In this document: one piece after another, positions 42,790 to 56,000 of the stretch | Layout of the letters: each line of letters starts with the position of its first letter | How positions within the stretch are numbered: position 1 is the first letter of the stretch | NCBI RefSeq assembly: GCF_011386835.1 | Contig: NC_088798.1 | Span: forward strand, 9,939,459 to 10,003,458 | Length of the DNA: 64,000 nucleotides | DNA from: Chrysemys picta bellii | Lineage: Eukaryota; Chordata; Testudines; Emydidae | Direction: 5' to 3' | Made by a program: the position numbers and the translations under genes | Notes under the pieces: generated by a model | Told to the model about the DNA's origin: nothing | What the model saw: only the letters and a program-made list of their open reading frames with translations | Databases searched by the model: none

Positions 42790-43825
42790 AACCTTTTTGT
42801 GTAGACAAGGTCTGAGTTAAAAATGATGAATGCTCCTTTTAGGTACTTCCCTGACACCATGGCTCTCAATATCACTTCTGGTAATAGCCCCTCTTCAGGA
42901 AGGTACCTAAAGTCATGTGTAACTTTAAGCATATGAGTAACTATTTCTCAGACACGAGAAGTAGGCCAAAAATTTAAAAAGCATATTTTGATAATTATGC
43001 ATGTGCTTAAGATCCTTCCTGAATAAAGGCAAATGAGCATATTAAACCATGTTTATTTTTTGTTTTGTAGAGACTAGAATCTTTCTTATTTCTTAAGATT
43101 GAAAGTGGGGTGGTTTTTTGTTTTTTCAAATAAAGTTTATTTCTGTTCTCTGCTAAATCAAAAATAATCCTTGTGAGGAGACACAAATATGAATTATTAA
43201 AATTGTATTTATTTTGTTAAGCTTTGTGCTAAAGTGGTGGTAATTTAGCCTGCTAAGCTTGGAATGTGGAGCTATTTTAGATGACAATACTTATATTTTT
43301 ATAGATTTTGATGCTAAGCACCAAATTTGGAACTTGTGAAATGCTTACCAGAAGTGCCAGGGCAGTAAGAAACAAAGTAGCTACCCTATTTGGTGTATAT
43401 ATTTTGTTGTTTTTTACATTTACTGCGTGGGAAAAAAGGCGTAGCTACAGACTTTTGCCAAGTTGATGTCAATTTGGGTTAAAACCAGAACGCTTTGAAT
43501 AAAATCCAACCCAGAGAAGGAGAACTGTGTTCAAATGAGAGCCCGTAGTGAATTCTCTATTTTTGTTGTTCCTCCCCTGGCTTAGGTTCAGATTAAATTG
43601 GGCAGCAGCTGTACAGGTTTTGCAGACTACGCTGAAAAGGGATTTTCAGCTGGAAACCCTTAGTGAAAGAATCATTGACTGGGTGCTGCACAGTAAACTG
43701 AGCTTCATAAAAATCTAGGGAAGACTAGAGGCACTCTGAAGTTACTGAATGACTGAATAAAGATAAATATTTCCATTGTAAAGAGTTCATAGCCAAGCAA
43801 GGAGGTTTTCTTTCCCCATCACTAT
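42790..43825. other. RNF11 intron 1, nothing recognised
   Basis: AT-rich, no supported features. Confidence 0.5.
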
Positions 43826-43828
43826 TTT

Positions 43829-44060
43829 AGGGCTTGTCTAAATGATGAAATTTCCTAGCATAATTATACCATTGTAGTTATACTGGCATAACTCCCTGTG
43901 GGCACTTTTATTCCGAAATAAGAGTGCCAAGAACTGGACTGAACTGAACTGGAAAAAGGCACTCTTATTCTGGAATAAGAGTGTCCACATGGTCAAATAT
44001 ACAGGTATAACTATAGTGCCATAATTATGCTGGGAAATTTCACCATTTAGACAAGCGCTC
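43829..44060. mobile_element. MITE with long terminal inverted repeats, about 230 bp
   Basis: The left end AGGGCTTGTCTAAATGATGA and the right end ACCATTTAGACAAGCGCTC are inverted copies that continue inward through GAAATTTCC and ATAATTAT; further inside, CACTCTTATTC and GAATAAGAGTG pair again. Almost the whole element can fold back on itself. No coding content. Confidence 0.75.
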
Positions 44061-44064
44061 AGAT

Positions 44065-46030
44065 GAAATTCTACATGGTTTTTTTTTTTTATCTGTAATC
44101 GCTGTGAGGGTTTTGTTTTGAGGCTTTTTTTGAATTGATTGTGGCTTCATGTATCTTTCTCCTAGTTCATCAAAGACAGCTATCTCCAAGTTTACTATCT
44201 AGAGCTTTCCATCTGTGACTCACCTAACTATGCCTCTATAATCTCCTTAGCCATTATAAGTAATAATTTATGTACTAAAACATGAATAAAAACTTGGTTT
44301 AGTGACAGTCAAGGTTGTAGCAGGACACACCCCTTCCATTCAAAATGTTCTAGCTCTGTTGTGGTGTAAAATAAACTGATGTAACATGGAAAATTCCCTA
44401 CTGTGTATGTGTGAGCTGGCGTGATGGTGGATATCTTTAAGATTTGCAGCTGTTCATGGATGGATGTTTTAGATTAGAATAGTTTTTTGTGTTCAAATCA
44501 TTCTCCCATATCCAAAAAAAGAGCCTCTCTGTATTCATTTTCCTCCTATTAAACAGTTGCCCTTCTTCCATCTCAGATTTAGTAGCAAAATAAGCCGTTA
44601 TTCATCAAAGCATGTAAGTATGTGCTCAAGTCCTATTGAAGGCAAAGGAACTTAAACACACGTGCTTTGCTGAATTAGGGCCATAATTGTCTGGTTATCT
44701 GTTCATGAAGGCTTCGAATATGTTGTATTTGGATTGATTATCTAGACTGCAATTAGTTATTTTTCAATTGTGTGTATATTTTCTTGGAGGGTGTTTTGAC
44801 TGTTTTGGCACTGTTTGGTCACACCAGTTGATGCACTTAGAAATGGAGACTGATGGCTAGATTCAGAAAGTTCCTATGATGATATGATGATTATTACTCT
44901 GTATTGAAGTAGTAACTGGAGGCCCTAACCAAGTCTAGCTCCCATTGTTCTAGGCACTGGATAGATATATAGTAAAAGACCGTCCCTATAATAAAAAGCT
45001 AATAGTTGGTTTCTTCATTAAAGGTCCATATTAAATGTTCTGTTAGGCTAATAGAGGTGATGGGATTTGTAGAACATACATAGATTTTATTATTAGATGT
45101 CTTATTTTGTAAAAGAGAGGATGATCTCAGTGGGAAAATCCCAGCAGTTTTACCATTAAGGGGCAGACTTCATTTAAATAACATGCTTACCATATTCCAT
45201 GCAATGATGTGGAAACCCTGAAAAATGGGAACCGAGGATAAGCTTTCACAGTGGAGAAGCTGGACAATGCTAAAGTTATTATTGTCTATATAGGTATAAA
45301 TTGTCAATCCACTTTGTGGAATTTACTTAGCAACTCCAGTTGTTAAGTAGCTGTATCTTGTACTGCTAAATGGGTTTACTTGTGGTTGTTTTGGCATGTA
45401 GAATGAGTTGCATGCAGGGTGAGTCTTGTCTTGACCCCCAAGTTAGTTCCGTGATCTCATTTTTTCACGTGAAAATATTGAGGCTGATTATGCTCTCATT
45501 TAAAACAATATAAATTGGAAGTAATGAAAGTGTGTGGAGTTACATTGGTGTAAACCAGTATAAATTAGATCAGAATCAGGCCCTGTGTTTATAATGTTGA
45601 GTGTTAAAAGAAATACCACAGACTTAGAATATTTTGATTAGAGAGACATAAATGTTTAAACAGCTTCCGTGGTGGATGACTTGTCAAATAGTCTTGTTCA
45701 GTGAGGCTGAATGTACCTAGTTTGACCTGATAGTGCATCATTTGAATGTATGCTTGATAGAAATCTGTAGCCTGAAGACATACATTCTGGTAGCAGACCC
45801 TGGACAGTCTCTATAGACATAAAAGCTTTTTAACAAATGGAAGAAAATACCTTCTGGAAGCATTCTACTTGTGCTGTATGACTTGTCCCCAGTGAGTCTA
45901 CCTCTGTGTGTTGTACCTGTCCTTACCTTAGTACAAGCCTATCTCCTGTGTTAGAAGTGGTTTGACAGTTGAATGAAATCATTCTTGGATTTATGCCCTT
46001 GCAAACTAAATGCAGAGTCACTGTTTGTGA
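44065..46030. other. RNF11 intron 1, mostly unrecognised
   Basis: AT-rich. 44865-45000 (GGCCCTAACCAAGTCTAGCT, CCATTGTTCTAGGCACTGGA) looks like an old SINE/LINE tail of the kind seen near 19.4 and 63.6 kb. Confidence 0.4.
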
Positions 46031-46033
46031 GGT

Positions 46034-46160
46034 TCTGATGAAGTGGGTTTTAGCCCAGGGAAGTTTATGCCCAAATAAAATTGTTAGTTTCTAAGGTACC
46101 ACAAGGATTCCTCGTAGTTTTTGCTGATACAGACTAACACGGCTACCCCTCTGAAACCTG
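46034..46160 (+). mobile_element. Penelope-like 3' end fragment
   Basis: Degenerate copy of the right arm and tail of the element at 3071-4137: GATGAAGTGGGTTTTAGCCC, TTAGTTTCTAAGGTACCACA and CAGACTAACACGGCTACCCC to CTGAAACC. No endonuclease remains. Confidence 0.75.
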
Positions 46161-46164
46161 TTTG

Positions 46165-46532
46165 TGAGGACAAGCCTTATGTGAATGAAATTACAAATAC
46201 TGCTCATGTGTACATTGTGTAGCTGGTAAGTCTTGCCCACATGCTCAGGGTTTAGCTGATCGCCATATTTGGAGTCAGGAAGGAATTTTCCTCCAGGGCA
46301 GATTGGCAGAGGCCCTGGGGGATTTTGCCTTCCTCTGCAGCGTGGGGCACGGGTCACTTGCTGGAGGATTCTCTGCACCTTGAAGTCTTTAAAACATGAT
46401 TTGAGGACTTCAATGGCTCAGACATAGGTTAGGGGTTTGTTGCGGGAATGGGTGGGTGAGATTGTGTGGCCTGCGTTGTGTAGGAGGTCAGACTAAAGGA
46501 TCATAATGGTCCTTTCTGACCTTAAAGTCTAT
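46165..46532 (+). mobile_element. CR1 3' end fragment
   Basis: Contains GGAAGGAATTTTCCTCCAGG, CTTGAAGTCTTTAAAACATG and ends with AATGGTCCTTTCTGACCTTA, AAGTCTATGA, a CR1 subfamily tail. Open frame on the minus strand (46091-46378) is chance. Confidence 0.75.
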
Positions 46533-46534
46533 GA

Positions 46535-48510
46535 CTCATTCTCAGCATGTTCAACAGTAATAATCAAGACATGGAGCGTCTCATAGGAATTAATAAAGGC
46601 CAGCTGGGATGAACTGATGGCCTGAGTCTATACCTCTGGCTGTGTACTCCAGCTAGTCACTAATCTGCAAAAAATGCCTTGTGTCAAGGTAATTAGTGCT
46701 ATTATCAAATGACACTAAATAAAAAGCTTAATAGCATTTTTTCTTAAATTCTGTCTCTTGTGTATTCTGTGAAAAGTGATAGTGTGTGTGCGTGTGTGCA
46801 TATGAGAGAGAGAGAGAGCAGAATGCATCTGCACAATCTGGCACTCCAGTTTGGTTATAGAAAGAAAACATACTGCAATGTCTGCCCTTCCCTAGCAGGC
46901 AGTGTTTCTGTGGTGCTGTTGATGCTGGGATATTCCATGCTCCAGTATACGTTCCCATACAAAAAACAATTTCCAGTTAAGAGTGGTAGACTCCATAGCC
47001 CTTCAAAACAAACTATAAAAAGCAAGGAACTAGCAGTTACATCATTCAACACCTCATCTATGCTCCATTCATCACTTGGTTATGAACAGGATCAATTGGC
47101 TGGGTAGAACCTAGCAAGGCTGCAGCACAGCCAGCAGGCCACATGCAACTGCAGCTGGCAAGAGGAGCTACCACTGCATTTGGCAGAGCAAATGTGTTCG
47201 GGCTGCCTATGGCGAGATGGGACAAAGAGAGATGCCTGTGGGTTGAGGAGACGCTGCAAACTTTGCACAGTAGTGCAGGCTTTCTCACACTCAGATTGCA
47301 AGGCGGTGATAATACTTCAAACTTTTGATTAAAGAATCTGTTCTGACAAGTCACTTTACTGCCACATGAGATTAAAGTGTTAAATAGACCCCCAAAACCC
47401 TCTTAAAAATAAAATTAAAGGTAGCAGACCCTATATCAGATCATAAAGCTGCTGCTGCTTACGCACGTAATTCCTTAGCTGCACTTCCTGGGCCCAATTT
47501 TCAGACCTGGACTTTTGACTTTTGTGAATCCAGTTTGTGTGTGGAAATTGGGTGTTAACATTTTTTTCAGGTAGTCAGAGGCTGATAGAAAAATTGGCCT
47601 TTTGTATCTGACAGTATCTTCAAGTTGGCAACTTCCTGTGTGGGTATTTGGTATTCAGGATCATTTTATTAAAAAGTTAATAAGAATATTTTAAATTGAG
47701 CATTTTGGTGCTTTCAGATCAAATAACCTTAGTTGTAACACTGATTCTTGAGTTGCTATGGTCCTTTTTAAAAATTCCTACATATAACTATACTATCATG
47801 ATCTCAAACATCCCCTTGGCTTCACCAAGAGTGCCAGTTTTGATCACATGCTTGACAACTTCACCCACAATCACTGTGTTGTATGCATAGAACACCCTCC
47901 CCCCAAAAAACAAATCTGTAAAATCACTGTTGTAGTTTCCTTCAAATCCCTCCTTAATACTCACTTCTACCAGGATGCTACAGCAAGCGGTAAGCTGATA
48001 ATAGCTAGGAAGGTGGTGAGCTGAGACTACTGCTTTTGATCTGCCATTTTGTTTTCATTAATAACAAACAAACAAACAAAACCCCCACAACTCTCCTTTA
48101 CCCACGTTACATCTTGTCTTAAACTACACTGTGAGCTCTTTGGGGCTGCGACAGAGTGGGATATGTCTGTATCCAATTGTGAACTCCATTTTGTGTTGTA
48201 ACCTCAATTTTAGGACTGGAACTGGGAAGCTGCCAGGAGCAGGAGTGCCAGAGACTATGGGAGGGGCGGCCTTGAAATCAGAGGCTAAGTTATGAGTTAA
48301 GACAGTTTTTTTTTGTTTTTTGGGGGGTTTTTTTGTGCTAACCTCTTTTAAGGAAAAAAAACCTCCTTGCAAAATAGTGGGTGTGGCAGCACATGATTTG
48401 GAGCTGGAGAGAAACCTGTCCTGGTGATATTGATACATTTTCAGCAGTGAAGTGGAGGAATCAGTAAATTCTTGAAAAGGGCAGGAATGCTAAGGGGGTT
48501 CATAAGGAGA
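46535..48510. other. RNF11 intron 1, simple repeats only
   Basis: A (GT)n/(AG)n microsatellite at about 46782-46819. No supported genes; the 115-codon frame at 46760 runs through the microsatellite and has no domain. Confidence 0.45.
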
Positions 48511-48513
48511 AGG

Positions 48514-48970
48514 GGTGACGGAGTAGGGAGTATTAACCTGGTATTGTTGCATGGGAGTTTTACTAGTTTACTGTCTTCTGCTAACACGGGGTGTGCCTCT
48601 GTTTCCCTGGGGTACTGCACCAGTACTAGATTGTGATGGGAAATAAGGGTATGACTTCACTGAGGGATGATACTTGATGGCCAGCACGTAAACAATGGCG
48701 GCTGCCCTTCGTAACCTGAACCCAGGAGGAGGTTGGGGCCAGCCGGGGGTGTGGCTGCGTGAGGCAGCAGGAAGGGGTTTCAGTTGGGAGCTGGCTGGGG
48801 AGACGGGGGGAGGCCTGACTGAGGGGTCCTGTTTTCTGAACCTACAAGCTCTGTTTTAGACATTGTTCCTATCATCTAATAAACCTTCTGTTTTGCTGGC
48901 AGGCTGAGAGTCACGGTGAATTGCAGGAAATGGGGTGTGCAAGGCCCTGACTCCCCCACACTCCGTGACA
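48514..48970 (+). mobile_element. Solo LTR of an endogenous retrovirus, about 457 bp
   Basis: Inverted ends GGTGACGGAG and CTCCGTGACA; AATAAA at 48878-48883 is followed about 90 bp later by the LTR end, as for R-U5. Flanks GAAGG and GAAGA suggest a diverged 5-bp duplication. Plus orientation. No internal genes. Confidence 0.65.
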
Positions 48971-48974
48971 GAAG

Positions 48975-49395
48975 AAGAAAGGGAAACCTAGATAGAGGGG
49001 AAGAGGGATTGTGTAAGAGTCCAGAAACAGAAGAAAGTATGAGTGATTTGGGAGAGGGAGAATATTTAAAAAAAAAAATTTCTCAGGAGAGATGAGTGAA
49101 ATCGTGGCTCCATTGAAGTTAATGGCAAAACTCCTACCTTTGCAACAATGGAGGATGCTTACTCAAAGGTATTTCTGCATGAAAAGACTATTATTCCTTG
49201 AAGTTTCTCTTATAACAAGAAAGCCATGTTAATTATGGTACTTAGTAAAGGGAAAATCAAGGTTAGAAATGCTTTATGCTGTGATGTTTTTGTCCTTCAT
49301 CATTGCCAGACTTCCCAAAGGGACCTTCAAATGAAGGAGAGTAAACAGTAATACTATGCAGTTAAATGGCCTTTGTGTAACACTAGGGATGCAGT
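48975..49395. other. RNF11 intron 1, nothing recognised
   Basis: AT-rich, no supported features. Confidence 0.5.
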
Positions 49396-49417
49396 GATAT
49401 CACAACAACCCCTCAGT

Positions 49418-49752
49418 CATAGGCGCCAACTCCATGGGTGCTCTGGGTCTGGAGCACCCACAGAAAAAATAGTCCTCAGAACCCTCTGGCAGCCCCATGG
49501 ATCAGTGCCTCCCCCTTGCCAGTGGGCCCTGCCAATCAGTTCCTCCTCCTCCCTCCCAATGCCTCCTGCCCACCACGATCAGCTGTTCAGCGCCATGCAG
49601 GAAGCGCTGAGGGGGAGGAGTGGGTGCAGGAAGAGGCGGGGGAAGGGGCAGAACTGGGTGGGACAGAGCAGGAGCAGAAAGAGGCAGGGTGGGAGTGAAG
49701 CAGGGTTGGCGCACCCACAGGAACACAGGAAGTCAGCACCTGTGCCCCCAGT
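49418..49752. mobile_element. GC-rich non-autonomous DNA element
   Basis: The stretch AGGCGCCAACTCCATGGGTG and CTGGAGCACCCACAG starts a GC-rich block ending near AGTCAGCACCTGTG. The first segment resembles CAGGCACCAACTTTCC inside the hAT-type element at 51726-52139, so they share a module. Ends are only weakly inverted. Open frames up to 136 codons are compositional. Confidence 0.5.
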
Positions 49753-49759
49753 AGCATAT

Positions 49760-50204
49760 TGTAGCAGGGTTACCACTTACTGAGCACCCCCTTTTGGCCA
49801 GAGGTCACTTTGAAGGCACCTTGCCTCTGTTAGCCCCCTCTTGCAGGCCCCTTAAGAACGCCACACACACAGACACTTTCTCTTGTGGCTAGCAGCACCC
49901 CCCACCCAGGGCTGGTTAAATAACAAATGTTTCAAAATCATCAGGGTCCCAAAATTAAAGTCCATAACCGTAACACAGAAAGTCATACTCAGTCCTAGTT
50001 CTTCTGCCCCACCCAAAGCCACCAGTCCCAACCCTTTCTAGCTGGAGCTCTAGCCATGGCTTCCTTCTCTCATCAGCCACCCTCTGCAGCTTCCCGCTGC
50101 TCTTTATAAGGAATCCCCTGATCCAGCCCAGGTGTGCCTCCTTCGTAATCATGGTTGGGTGGCCCCAGACCCTCCAACCTTAAGGGGCAAGCCACCGTGT
50201 TACA
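49760..50204 (-). mobile_element. Probable solo LTR, about 445 bp
   Basis: Ends TGTAGCAGGG and CCGTGTTACA are imperfect inverted repeats with TG and CA termini. No clean duplication found. Orientation is uncertain; minus is favoured by analogy with the other LTRs. Confidence 0.5.
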
Positions 50205-51717
50205 TACATACTACATCAATTTTTCTAAGTATTATTGTTCTGAAAGCTACTTTCTGAAATCAAACAAAAACTGACAACTATTTTAAAGAAAAAAGTGTGT
50301 CAAACCATAAGTTATGTGCGATTAGTTTTGATAGGGATTCTTGTTTCCCTAACATAAGGGGTTGCATATTCTTGAGATATGCAAAGAATCATAATTGTAT
50401 TTTATTCCTCTACTTAATACCATTTTATAAAGTGGTGTTAGGTTACATATTTTGTGGAGTAGCGTGGTGATCTGTTTGAAGAAGTATCATAGTCCTGCCA
50501 TGTGTGTTTGTTGGGAGAGAATTACATGTGTTCGGAATCCTCTTCATAGCTTTCATCCAGTCCATTTCTTAGTATCAAACAGGCCTTTTGTAGATTTGAA
50601 GACCCAGTAAGTCAGGAATCAGTTACCATTTTAACTAACAAGATGTGAGTTTAGTGCTTTCTTTAGACATTACCGACTGTATTACTGTTAAATGAATTGT
50701 GTCTACTAGACAAAGCTACTATTACTGATTCTAACTTGTACCATAACTCCCTTTGACTGATCTGGTTGTCTGTCCTTGGTCTCTTGACAAATTAAAAAAA
50801 AAAGATTTTTTTCTGTTTTTGAAAACTAAAGCATAATTTTTCAGGTGTGCTAAAAATTACTTGCATTTTGGATGGCTATTTGGAAATAAAACATAATGAG
50901 AGGTTAATACAAAATTATGGGTAATAGGTTCATTAAATTGTGTTTTATTAACTGGTATTGAGCTATATATGTGAACTGCTCTTTTTTCTGTGTAATAAGT
51001 AAAGTCTATTATAAAATTGGCAGATATCTCATAATGTTTCTAAAAGGTTATTAAAGTAACCTACAATAATAGTACTATAATTCACATAGTAATTGTGTGT
51101 GGTGTTAAAATAATACAACTTGGGGGAGGATAAGTAAATTATCTCAAATTTTCAAATAAATCTTAACATAATCAAATCTGATAAAACTTTTCCAGAATAA
51201 CATTTACAAAAACAGCCCCTACACCTCCACCACTATGCCAAGTAAATCTAATAACCTGATGAAGCAAAAAGAGCAGAAGGCTCTGTGAAATTCAGTTTGA
51301 AAAAAATGCATGAAAGTACAAATGGAAAAACAACACACACAATACATGCCATAGTCAGTAACAGCTTGATCCAAAGTCCTTTTAAGTCAGTGGTAGTCTG
51401 TCCATTGACTTAGTGGACTTTAGATAAGTCCTTAGTAGGAGGAAAGAGACCTAGAGTGATAATGGACAGCACAATAGACATAAATTTGCAGTGTATTATG
51501 ACTGCAGAAGGGCCAGTGCATTTTAGCTCTTCATAGCAAAAGCACCAAGTCAGTGTGCCTGGAGGCAATAGCATGTATGGCTCAGGTATGTAGCAGTAAC
51601 TGAACTATTACAGCTTCTGGACCACACATTATAATGAAGATACTGACAAATTGGAGGGAGTTTGAAATAGAGCAGAAAAAAATCATGGCAATAAGAGGGA
51701 TAGATTTGTGAGGAAAG
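50205..51717. other. RNF11 intron 1, nothing recognised
   Basis: AT-rich, no supported features. Confidence 0.5.
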
Positions 51718-51725
51718 ATCTGGAC

Positions 51726-52139
51726 CAGGAGTGGCCAACCTGTGGCTCTGGAGCCACATGCGGCTCTTTAGAAGTTAATATGTGGCTCCTTGTATAGGCC
51801 CCGACTCCGGGGCTGGAGCTACAGGCACCAACTTTCCAATTTGCTGGGGGGTGCTCACTGCTCAACCCCTGGCTCTGCCCCCACTCCATCTCTTCCCGCC
51901 CCCTTCCCTGAGCCTGCTATGCCCTTTCTCCTCCCCCTCTCCCTCCGAGCCTCCTGCATGCCTCGAGAAACAGCTGATCGGGAGGTGCGGGGAGCGATGG
52001 GGAGACGCGGGGCTGCCAGTGGGCGGGAGGCGCTGGGAGTGGGGGAGCTGATGGAGGGCTGCTGACGTATTACTGTGGCTCTTTGGCAATGTACATTGGT
52101 AAATTCTGGCTCCTTCTCAGGCTCAGGTTGGCCACCCCG
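51726..52139. mobile_element. Non-autonomous hAT-type element, 414 bp
   Basis: Ends CAGGAGTGGCCAACCTG and CAGGTTGGCCACCCCG are inverted repeats. Flanks ATCTGGAC (51718-51725) and ATCCGGAC (52140-52147) form an 8-bp duplication with one difference. The interior is GC-rich, contains the CAGGCACCAACTTTCC module shared with 49.4 kb, and has no transposase. Confidence 0.8.
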
Positions 52140-52479
52140 ATCCGGACTGTTAAATTCACAATATTTGGTTAGGCAACAACTAAGAGGAGAGAGAGGAATA
52201 TACCAATCTGCAAATACATGAAGAATGTAAACAAGGAACTAGAAGAATTGTTTAGTGTGGTACACTCAAGTAGAACTAAGAGTATGTCTAAACTTGAAAT
52301 TTTGATAGTGTTTGAGCATGTTAACTAACAATTGTACATCACAGCATAAGGCCACTATACAAATATTCAGGTCAAACATGACAAGGAACAAATGTTTGTA
52401 TCCTTCACACACTAGAATTTATAATTGTGGTAGTTAACTGGTGTTAAAACGTAACTCAACATTCCAGCATGAGTATGAC

Positions 52480-52960
52480 GTATCCCCTCCCCCCCGTCCT
52501 TTTGCTCCTGAGCTGCAGGGGGATCGCTGTACAGGGAACTGCTCACGCATCCACCCAACCCCTGTGCATCCAGACCCCCTCATACCCAGACCCTCCTGAC
52601 GAGCCCCACTCCCCCTGCACCTGGACCACCCTGATGAGCCACCCGCACCAGGATCCTCACCCTACCAAGCCCCAACCAGCTGCACCTGGATGCCCACCCC
52701 ACTGAGTCCCACTCCCCCCAGCAACTGGACCCTGCACTGAGCTCCCCAGACCCCCCCCGCCGAGTTCTATCCCCCCCCCCACATCCAGACCCTTCCTCCC
52801 CCCCGCTGAGCCGCAATCACCTTCACCTGGACCCCCCCTGCAGAGTGCCATTACCGTTGCACCCAGATTGCCCCACACAGAACCCTCTCAACCCACACCT
52901 GGACCCCCCCCCACACTAAGCCCCTCCACACTTGGATCCTGCTCAGCTGAGCCTGCCTCC
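52480..52960. repeat. C-rich degenerate tandem repeat
   Basis: Irregular repeats of a unit such as CCCTGCACCTGGACCCCCC and CTGAGCCCCACTCCCCC, about 40-60 bp long, run for about 480 bp. Open frames on both strands come from this composition. Similar C-rich runs occur within the hAT-type element at 62498-63217. Confidence 0.6.
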
Positions 52961-53079
52961 CACACCTGGTGCACCTGGCACGGAGGGGCAGGGCCCTGGG
53001 GTGTTTCTGGGGTAGGCCAGTCCTTGCACTGTCAAGGTTGGGTGCAGGGGGGAGGAGCTGCCTAGTTATTTCCCACCTA

Positions 53080-56000
53080 TGAGTTAGATTGTACTAACAG
53101 CATTTAGCCTGCAATAAGAGGTGGTTCATGGAACATTATCCTTCAGAGAGACAGTCTGCCAGAGCTTCCTGGTGTATGGAGCAGCACACAAACTGCTAGC
53201 ACCCCTTGAAGGGATGCATCCTGCAATCTCTGACTCCTGTTCAGTGGGCTGTGATAGATAATAGTTTTGTTGTTTAATGTGCTACTGCAAGGCATTCAGA
53301 TACTACAGTGATGAGTGCAGTATAAGAACCTAGAGAATAGCCTCAAAGCTGTAGTTTCTCCAACTCCTTGCTTTCTTCGGCATTGATCAGTAGCAACTCT
53401 GTTCCCCTAAACGGGTTGTGATTTTCATCATCGCTTATATGGGCTGCCAAAGGTGATGGAAGGCGTCTTGCTCCTTTCTCTCTTTGCCCCCTCTGTGTGC
53501 CAGCATAAGGGCTGGCTGTGCTCTATCCCTCTGTTTGTAAAATCAAAATCCTGCTGAGTGGGGCAGGAATTTCTGACACTCATTTCAGTTTTTAAAAAAG
53601 TCACTTGGCAGAGCTAAAAACTTAGGCTCACCCAGAGACTACAGTGTAAATGGAATCTGTGCTTTTGATTAAAGTTAATGGAAAGGCTGAATGGCTGTAA
53701 GCTCCACAGCTCTTATGATAGTCTCATTAATTCAGCCAGAGATCACATGGTTCTTTGCCTCACTAAAGGAAATCTGCTACCAATATCGCATGAAAATATA
53801 TTTCTTATGTAGACCATAGCAGAGAAAGTTTGAGGATGAGTCGTGCACCTATTTGGCGATGTTAATCTAGAGATCTGTGCTTATAAGAAACATGTCGTAT
53901 TTTGAGTATAGTACTTGCTATTTGCCCTCTATAGACTTGCACCTCTTTGCATTCTTTGGAATGTGGGCTGCTGCGTATCATTCTGCTTCTGAAAATGCCA
54001 GCATCAGATTGGATCTGAGACGTCAGTGTCATTACGTCAGATGACTTTAAAAAAAATACAAATTTAAAAGAAAAATGTATCCTGCTCTTCTTAACTTCTC
54101 ATTCTGCTGTATTGTTCTCCTTTTCCCTAACTCTTCACTCCATTCTCCCTGCATTTCCCAGTGGTAAAATGGAGGGGAAGAACAAACCAAGTGAGGCCTT
54201 TTTATTTTCTTTATTTCCACATTTGAGTCTATGCTTTGGCTGACACAGCTATGGAATGAGAAACTCAAGGAACTGCTTTATGGCCATTTCAGCCCTTTAA
54301 TAAAAATATAATTTTATTTCTACAACATCACGTGTCTAAATGCTGTTAAAAGAATTGGGACTCTTCCAATTGACTTGTTCTGGTGTCTGAATTATTGACA
54401 GAAAGTATTTGGCCCAAAATCTTGATGTTTATATTTTTAAAGCTTACACAAAATAAATGTTTCTATTATTTATGTTTAAATCCCACTAGTTGTTTTTAAA
54501 CAAATAACATTCCCTGTGGTGTTTGCAATCCAAACACTGCAACAGTGTGAACCAGAAAGTGAAACTGATTTTTACCAACTTTCATTGTCCAAGTTAAAAA
54601 ATGGAAAAAGTAACTAACAAACAGCAGATGTGATAAAAATATATAGATTTTTCATAATTTTAGGTGTAATAATTTTAAGAAGACATTAACAACAAATTAA
54701 GTGTTCCTTTAAATATCCATGTGGTATGTTTACTCCTCATATAATATTTCCTTTTAAAAAAAGAATAATGTAAAGTTATGCCGATATATTTCTTAAGAGC
54801 TAAATAGATCTATGTATAGATTGTGAATTAGTACTTCACCTTTTGTAGGAAGCAGGAAGGTCAAAGGGAAAATTGTGCAGGTTGGTGCGATTCTAAAAAT
54901 TATATATTAATACATATCGGTATAACGTATTGCTGTTATGTGGAATAAAATAATCTTAAAATAATCTTTATCCGGGATTAAGAGTTTCTGATTTACCAGT
55001 GACCTGTTTTCAGAGTTTTACAAAATCATTATGTATGCAAGTACAAGATGAAAATGCTGTACAATCTGAGGTCAGAGAAAAGCAGTTTTACAGCAGTGTA
55101 AGCAATGACTGTCGAGGAGTTGTACCTACCTTGCCAGATAAATGACTATAGTGTTTTAAGGAGAAATCTACAGAGTAGAACTCACACCTAATGAAAGCTC
55201 CTTCTTGTGGCAGAAAATGCTTAAAAAGTACTATGGGGCCCACACACAGAAGAACATTGCTAGGGGTTCCCCCACCCCCGCTTGTTTCTTACATTAGGAT
55301 TCTAAAGTTCTGACATCCTCCTTTTTGTTGGAGGACTCAAGAAAGATTTTTTGAAGACTTGGATGGATGAAACCCAAGCTGCTGCTCTCCCAGGGTCTCT
55401 TGAGAGTGGCCAGGGAAATTGACTGAATCAGGATTGAATAAGCATGGAGACTGAATTCTTCTTCTGTCCCTCAAGATGCTCTTCTAGCCAAGGGGTGAAG
55501 TGCATTGGCAGATCAGTATAGGGAGACATGTATTGCCACTATCTGAGCTATCGCTGTTGTGGATAAGTGGAAGATGCCCATTTTCAGGGCTGTCCATCAG
55601 GGATCATTCACCAGCCCTAAATTCACATGAAAAAGTAATACATTAATTAAAATAAACTGGGCATCAAGAGGGTTTTAAGTCATATTAGAGGAATACTAGT
55701 ATGGATATTTGTTTGGATTTTTAGCTTTTTGCATAAAAATAAAATCAACATGAAATTTCATCCTGTGTTTGACAACTTAATCAAGGGATAAATAAACCAG
55801 ACAAGGTTTCCCTATGCTGGTTAGTGGTTCATAACTTGTCTGCAAAAACATTTTCCATGAGGGATGATGGAAAGAGGGACAGAAAAGCTTTATGCTTCCA
55901 TTTTAGCTATATTACAATTATTAGGGTTATATCATCTCTTTTACTAATATGTATGTCAAAGGGCCTTTAGCTATAAACTTAATTTGATTAAGGGCTGTAA

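Noticed and set aside
49373..49783. 136-codon plus-strand frame
   Set aside because: GC-rich transposon-derived DNA without domain features.
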